A stretch of 64,000 nt of DNA from Labrys sp. KNU-23 (GTDB lineage: Bacteria; Pseudomonadota; Alphaproteobacteria; Rhizobiales; Labraceae): the NCBI RefSeq assembly GCF_008330945.1, contig NZ_CP043488.1, positions 1,958,501 to 2,022,500 of the forward strand, given 5' to 3'. The position numbers and the translations under genes were made by a program. The notes below the pieces were generated by a model, which was not told the origin of the DNA, made no database searches, and was given only the letters and a program-made list of their open reading frames with translations. Each line of letters begins with the position of its first letter. Within the stretch, counting starts at the first letter, position 1. Below, one piece after another: positions 60,120-64,000 of the stretch.

Positions 60120-60144
60120 TACCCTCCCCCTCAAGGGGAGGGTA
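60120..60144. repeat. REP-type hairpin
   Basis: TACCCTCCCC-CTCAA-GGGGAGGGTA, a perfect 10-bp stem. Same core as the right half of the element at 3170-3330. It lies between the divergent SDR and OsmC genes. Confidence 0.75.
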
Positions 60145-60218
60145 GACGGGTTTGCCAGGCAGTGTGCGGGGCCTATAGTCCGGGTCGACACGGCACCATG
60201 ATGGTCCGGGAGGGACAG

Positions 60219-60731
60219 ATGGACTCGACTGAACTGCGCGCCATGCAGGCACCGATCAAGGAGCGCTATCGCGCCGACCCGAAGACGGCCTTGATCACCT
60301 TGAAGGCCAAGGGCTCGATCGATGGCGAGGGCATTGCCTGCAAGGTCGAAACCGGGCGGGCGCTGGCGACCGCCGGCCTGCATCCGGCGACCGGTGGATC
60401 GGGGCTTGAACTCTGTTCCGGCGACATGCTGCTGGAAGCGCTGGTGGCCTGTGCCGGCGTGACGCTGAAATCGGTGGCGACGGCGATCGACCTGCCGCTC
60501 AAGGCCGGCCAGGTCAGCGCCGAGGGAGACCTCGACTTTCGCGGCACGCTGGGGGTCGACAGGGAGGCGCCGGTCGGCTTTGCCGAGATCCGGCTGCGTT
60601 TCGACGTCGATAGCGAGGCGCCGCAGGAACGGCTCGACCAGTTGCTGAAGCTGACGGAGCGTTATTGCGTGGTGTTCCAGACCATCAAGAACGGCCCGAA
60701 GACCAGCGTGTCGCTGCATCGCATGACCTGA
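60219..60731 (+). CDS. OsmC family protein
   Basis: A 170-residue OsmC/Ohr-fold protein. LCSGDMLLEALVACAGVTLKSVA (about residues 68-90) carries two cysteines, one at the position of the peroxidatic cysteine; the partner position reads ERYCVVFQTIKNG (about residue 149). Such proteins reduce organic hydroperoxides or act on small thiols. GGAGGGA precedes the ATG at 60219, which is therefore preferred to ATGs at 60198 and 60201. It is monocistronic and convergent with the following ABC operon. Confidence 0.85.
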   Translation: MDSTELRAMQAPIKERYRADPKTALITLKAKGSIDGEGIACKVETGRALATAGLHPATGGSGLELCSGDMLLEALVACAGVTLKSVATAIDLPLKAGQVSAEGDLDFRGTLGVDREAPVGFAEIRLRFDVDSEAPQERLDQLLKLTERYCVVFQTIKNGPKTSVSLHRMT

Positions 60732-60796
60732 AGCGCGGCGGTTCCTTCCGCGGGCTATTGGGTTCAAATCGCGACTTGGCAAGAAGAGGCTCGATT

Positions 60797-60822
60797 ATCC
60801 TTCCCCGGTTTCGGGGAAGGAT
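60797..60822. terminator. Hairpin between convergent osmC and ABC operon
   Basis: ATCCTTCCCCG-GTTT-CGGGGAAGGAT, a perfect 11-bp stem, followed by TTT on the plus strand. It probably terminates both converging transcripts, though the U-tract is short. Confidence 0.55.
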
Positions 60823-60868
60823 TTCCGCGCCCCTACCGGCAATATGCAGGTATGTGATTGCGACAGCC

Positions 60869-61666
60869 TCAGCCGGACAGGGAGAGGTTCGCCTCCAGCA
60901 GGCGTCGGGTGGCCGGCGCGCTGGCCTGCCTGGTGATAGTGCCGGATGGCAGGTTTTCCACCAGGCGTCCCTTGTCGAGCACCAGGATGCGGTCGCAGAA
61001 GGACTGCACCACCGCCAGATTGTGGCTGATGAAGACATAGGTCAGGCCGAGCTGCTGCCTGAGTTCGAGCAGCAGTGCCAGGATCTGGGCCTGCACGGAG
61101 ACGTCGAGGGCGGAGGTCGGCTCGTCCAGGATCAGGCATTCGGCCTCGACGCCGAGCGAGCGGGCGATGTTGATGCGCTGGCGCTGCCCGCCCGAGAATT
61201 CGTGCGGATAGCGCTCCGCCGCGTCGGGGCTCAGCCCCACCAGGCGCAGGAGCCGGGCCGTGCGCTCGCGCGCGTCCTCGCGGTCGGTGGCGACGCCCAG
61301 CCGCAGCATTGGCGTTGCGATCTGGACGCCCACGCGCCGGCGCGGGTTGAGGGCCGAGGACGCATCCTGCAGCACGAGCTGGAGACGGCGGCGCAGGGGC
61401 CGGCGTGCCTCGTGGGACAGTCCGTCGATCCTGGAGCCGTCGAGCAGGATCTCGCCGCCGTCGGGCTGGTCGAGCCCGGTCAGCAGGCGTCCGATCGTGG
61501 ACTTGCCCGAACCGGAGGCGCCGATGATGCCGACGATCTCACCGCGTTCGATCGCGAAATCGACACCCTCGACGGCGACGACCTCGTGCCGTGGACCGAA
61601 CAGGCCGGTGCGTACGCCGTAGCGGCGCGTGAGGTTACGAACCTCGAGGAGAGGTGATGCCGTCAT
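60869..61666 (-). CDS. Dipeptide/nickel-type ABC ATPase (DppF-like), second system
   Basis: A 265-residue ATPase: Walker A GASGSGKST, LVLQDASSALNPRRRVGVQI, signature FSGGQRQRINIARSLG and Walker B LILDEPTSALDVSVQAQ. It is shorter than the first DppF-like protein because it lacks the C-terminal cysteine-rich oligo_HPY domain. It starts 3 bp after the preceding ATPase gene. Lack of that extension is usual in the nickel/glutathione-like branch. Confidence 0.93.
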   Translation of the reverse strand: MTASPLLEVRNLTRRYGVRTGLFGPRHEVVAVEGVDFAIERGEIVGIIGASGSGKSTIGRLLTGLDQPDGGEILLDGSRIDGLSHEARRPLRRRLQLVLQDASSALNPRRRVGVQIATPMLRLGVATDREDARERTARLLRLVGLSPDAAERYPHEFSGGQRQRINIARSLGVEAECLILDEPTSALDVSVQAQILALLLELRQQLGLTYVFISHNLAVVQSFCDRILVLDKGRLVENLPSGTITRQASAPATRRLLEANLSLSG

Positions 61667-61669
61667 CCT

Positions 61670-62590
61670 TTAGCGCCCCGTTGCATAGGCACGGTTGGCC
61701 GCGCGATCTGGCGCGGCGATTGCGTCGGGCACGGGACGGGGCAGGGGATCGTCGAGGCGGGGTACCGCGTCGATCAGTGTCGCCGTATAGGGATGTCGGG
61801 GGGCCGCCAGCACCTGCCCGGTCGGTCCGGTCTCGACGATGCGTCCGTGCTGCATGACCGCGATGCGGTCGCTCAGGAACGACACCACGCCGAAATCATG
61901 GGTGATCAGCAGGATGGCGGTGCCGTAGCTGTCGCGGATGCGGGCCAGTAAGGCCAGGATCTGTTTTTGGGTGGCGGTATCAAGCGCTGTCGTCGGCTCG
62001 TCGGCGATGATGAGCTTGGGGCGGCTGTTGATCGCCATGGCGATCAGCACGCGCTGGCGCATGCCGCCGCTCAGCCTGTGCGGATAGGAGGCCATGACGC
62101 GCTCCGCCGCGTCGATGCCGACTTCGCCGAGCCAGCGCACGGCTTCGCGGCGGGCCTGGCTGCGGCCGAGGCCGTTGCGGAAGGCGATCATGTCGCCAAG
62201 CTGGCGACCGATGGTGGATGTCGGGTTCAGGGAGGTCAGGGAGCTTTGGACGATGAAGGCGATGTCCTGGCGCAGGATGCGCTGGCGGTCGCGGGTGCCG
62301 GCTGCGAGCAGATCCCGGCCCTGGAAGAGGATGCGGCCTTGTGTGATCCGGGCGGCGGGACGCGGCAGCAGGCCGACGATGGAGGCCGCCGTCATGGTCT
62401 TTCCGGAGCCGGACTCACCGACCAGAGCGAGAATCTCGCCCGCCTGGAGATCGAGGTCGACGCCCCTGACGGCCTGGATGGTGCGGCGGGGCGTGGTGAT
62501 GGTGACGTGTAGGTCGGCGAGCCGCAAAAGCTCGGAAGGGCCCGGCGATGCCTGAACCGTGTGATGCGCAATGGGGGCAATGATCGACAT
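61670..62590 (-). CDS. Dipeptide/nickel-type ABC ATPase (DppD-like), second system
   Basis: A 306-residue ATPase: Walker [36 protein letters not shown], signature [15 protein letters not shown] and Walker [19 protein letters not shown]. The Q-loop reads [10 protein letters not shown] rather than the usual FQDPMTSLNP, a small departure. The C-terminal oligo_HPY cysteines are missing here too. The ATG at 62590 is chosen; a longer frame runs antisense-like through the permease gene. Confidence 0.93.
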   Translation of the reverse strand: MSIIAPIAHHTVQASPGPSELLRLADLHVTITTPRRTIQAVRGVDLDLQAGEILALVGESGSGKTMTAASIVGLLPRPAARITQGRILFQGRDLLAAGTRDRQRILRQDIAFIVQSSLTSLNPTSTIGRQLGDMIAFRNGLGRSQARREAVRWLGEVGIDAAERVMASYPHRLSGGMRQRVLIAMAINSRPKLIIADEPTTALDTATQKQILALLARIRDSYGTAILLITHDFGVVSFLSDRIAVMQHGRIVETGPTGQVLAAPRHPYTATLIDAVPRLDDPLPRPVPDAIAAPDRAANRAYATGR

Positions 62591-62613
62591 GGCCGCTCCT
62601 TCAGCGAGTGCGA

Positions 62614-63489
62614 TTACGCGTGATGATGAGGGTCCAGCCAGTTCCGCAGGCCGCTGCCGAGCCAGTTGAAGGCCAGCGAGACGATGATGATGGCGACACC
62701 GGGGGCGATCACCACATGCGGCGCTCCCTCGGCGAAGACGCCGACGCCGTCCACGGTCATCCGTCCCCAATCGGCCAAGGGCGGCTGGATGCCGAGGCCG
62801 AGGAAGCTGAGGCCGGAGGAAAAGCCGATCATCGGCCCGATCAGCGTGGTGGCGTAGATGATGGCGGGCGAGAGCACGTTGGGCAGGAGCTCTCCGAACA
62901 GGATGGCCGACCGGCCGGCGCCGAGCAGGCGCGCCGCATCCAGATATTCGCGCCCGGTTTCCGCCAGCACCGCGAAATAGACCACGCGCGTCATATAGGG
63001 CACCAGCGACAGCGCGATGGTGGCGATGATGGTGGTGAGGCCCGGGCCGAGCAGGGCGGCGATGGCGATCGCAAATAGGATCATCGGAAAGGCGAAGAGC
63101 ACGTCGATGCCGCGCATGATCACCGCGCCCAAGGGCCTGCGCGCAAAGCCGGCGGCGAGGCCCAGGCCAAGGCTGACGATGAAGGCGATGGCGACCGGGA
63201 CGATGCTGGCGATCAGGGACAGGCGCGCGCCCCAGATCAGGCGGGAGAGGATGTCGCGCCCCTGGCCGTCGAGCCCGAGCCAATGGCCCGGCGTGCCGGG
63301 CGGTGCGAGCCGGAGGGCACCCTCGCCGATGTCGGGATCATAGGGCGAAAGCAGGGGCGCCAGGGCTGCCAGGCCGACCACCGCGACGATGATCGCAAGG
63401 CCGATGACGCCGCGATCGATCCGGCGGCGTCGCGCCGGCGTTTCGGTGGGCGATGCCCCGAGGGAGTTTGAGGCCTGGAAGAATGACAT
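62614..63489 (-). CDS. Dipeptide/nickel-type ABC permease (DppC-like), second system
   Basis: A 291-residue permease with N-terminal helix RGVIGLAIIVAVVGLAALAPLLSPYDPDIGEGALRLAPPG, LGLDGQGRDILSRLIWGAR and the EAA loop REYLDAARLLGAGRSAILFGELLPNVL. Its ATG shares one base with the stop codon of the DppB-like gene (TGATG). Order here is DppB then DppC, the usual arrangement, unlike the operon at 31806-37432. Confidence 0.93.
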   Translation of the reverse strand: MSFFQASNSLGASPTETPARRRRIDRGVIGLAIIVAVVGLAALAPLLSPYDPDIGEGALRLAPPGTPGHWLGLDGQGRDILSRLIWGARLSLIASIVPVAIAFIVSLGLGLAAGFARRPLGAVIMRGIDVLFAFPMILFAIAIAALLGPGLTTIIATIALSLVPYMTRVVYFAVLAETGREYLDAARLLGAGRSAILFGELLPNVLSPAIIYATTLIGPMIGFSSGLSFLGLGIQPPLADWGRMTVDGVGVFAEGAPHVVIAPGVAIIIVSLAFNWLGSGLRNWLDPHHHA

Positions 63490-64000
63490 CAGGCTCTCGC
63501 TCGCGGATTGAGCCAGACCAAAGCGAGGTCGACGATCAGGTTGATCACGATGAACGTCGCGGCAATCATCAGGACGCCGGTCTGGATGACCGGGATGTCA
63601 TGGGCGGTGATGGCGTTGTAGAGCTGGGCACTGAGGCCGGGCCAGGCGAACACCGTCTCCACGAAGATCACGCCGCCGAACAGCGTGCCGAATTGCAGCC
63701 CGCCGATGCTGACGATCGGCGCCAGGATATTGCGGGCGATCTGGGTGAACAGCAGCCTCGGCGTCGACATGCCGGCCGAGGCGAACATCCTGGCATAGTC
63801 GGCATTGAGCGCGTCGATGACGCTGGCGCGCGTCAGGCGCATGATGATGGCGATGGCGAGCACGGCGGCGGAGAAGGCCGGCAGGACGAGATGGGCCAGA
63901 AGGTCGGCCAGGGAATGGGAGCCCCTGAGATTGTACATGCCCGATGAGGGCAGCCAGCGCAGCTGCTTGGAGACCAGCCAGATCAGCACGATGCCGAGCC
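63489..64000 (-). CDS. Dipeptide/nickel-type ABC permease (DppB-like), partial at window edge
   Basis: The C-terminal 170 residues of a permease whose 5' part lies beyond the right edge; the frame stays open to the last base. WLVSKQLRWLPSSGMYNLRG, the EAA loop VIDALNADYARMFASAGMSTPRLLFTQIARNIL and GGVIFVETVFAWPGLSAQLYNAI are typical. The matching binding protein is presumably encoded further right. A GTG near 63989 is an internal codon, not a start. Confidence 0.9.
   Translation of the reverse strand, partial: LGIVLIWLVSKQLRWLPSSGMYNLRGSHSLADLLAHLVLPAFSAAVLAIAIIMRLTRASVIDALNADYARMFASAGMSTPRLLFTQIARNILAPIVSIGGLQFGTLFGGVIFVETVFAWPGLSAQLYNAITAHDIPVIQTGVLMIAATFIVINLIVDLALVWLNPRARA

Noticed and set aside
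60765..60785. GGGTTCAAATCG resembling a tRNA T-loop
   Set aside because: The flanks cannot form a 5-bp T-stem and there is no acceptor or anticodon arm.

Overview
The window is high-GC, densely coded DNA of a member of the Hyphomicrobiales (Rhizobiales). This rests on a complete repABC replication locus with its antisense RNA, an RHE_PE00001-type protein beside it, a Rhizobiales porin, serine-cycle genes and many ABC-transporter/LysR catabolic units. The repABC locus means that the window comes from a large plasmid or chromid rather than the main chromosome. Genus cannot be fixed from the sequence alone.

Layout. 0-4.5 kb: minus-strand serine-cycle unit sga-mcl-mtkA-mtkB. 5.6-10.4 kb: a LuxR-type regulator with a degenerate receiver, a porin with a clear terminator, and a CGNR zinc-finger regulator divergent from an Asp-nucleophile alpha/beta hydrolase. 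11.1-16.4 kb: repA, repB (TTG start), antisense ctRNA, repC (GTG start) and an RHE_PE00001 protein, with a 28-bp element repeated upstream of repA and between repA and repB (candidate parS).

16.5-29.3 kb: a catabolic island. One arm (minus) holds a branched-chain-type binding protein, an HpaB-type FADH2-dependent oxygenase, RidA, a DUF1028 protein, an ArgE/DapE-like deacylase, a LysR regulator, a GST and a thioesterase. The other arm (plus) holds livHMGF-type transport genes and a flavin reductase fused to a LysR-type effector-binding domain. The fused domain resembles the effector domain of the island's own LysR regulator, which suggests a reductase gated by the pathway substrate. This is the most unusual system in the window.

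29.6-41 kb: quinone oxidoreductase divergent from a LysR gene with a perfect palindrome between them, then a peptide-utilisation operon (leucyl aminopeptidase, prolyl-iminopeptidase-like hydrolase, complete dipeptide ABC transporter) divergent from a LysR gene. 41-44 kb: HutD/Ves protein, a RibF-like protein that keeps only the FAD-synthetase half, and an Xre/ParS-RES toxin-antitoxin pair with an operator palindrome. 44.2-48.3 kb: polyol-type ABC transporter without its ATPase, plus a polyol dehydrogenase; three stacked hairpins follow the binding-protein gene. 48.7-50 kb: CNNM/CBS protein and a cloverleaf-forming intergenic element.

50.2-60 kb: a second catabolic cluster: FMN alpha-hydroxyacid dehydrogenase, HutC-type GntR regulator, zinc alcohol dehydrogenase, histidinol-dehydrogenase paralogue, spermidine/putrescine-type ABC transporter and SDR. 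Altered HisD metal and substrate residues argue against histidine synthesis; degradation of a diol such as 2,3-dihydroxypropanesulfonate is a testable hypothesis. A HutC-consensus operator overlaps the -10 box of the transporter operon. 60.2-64 kb: OsmC protein and a second dipeptide ABC operon running off the right edge. Two families of dispersed intergenic repeats punctuate the region.
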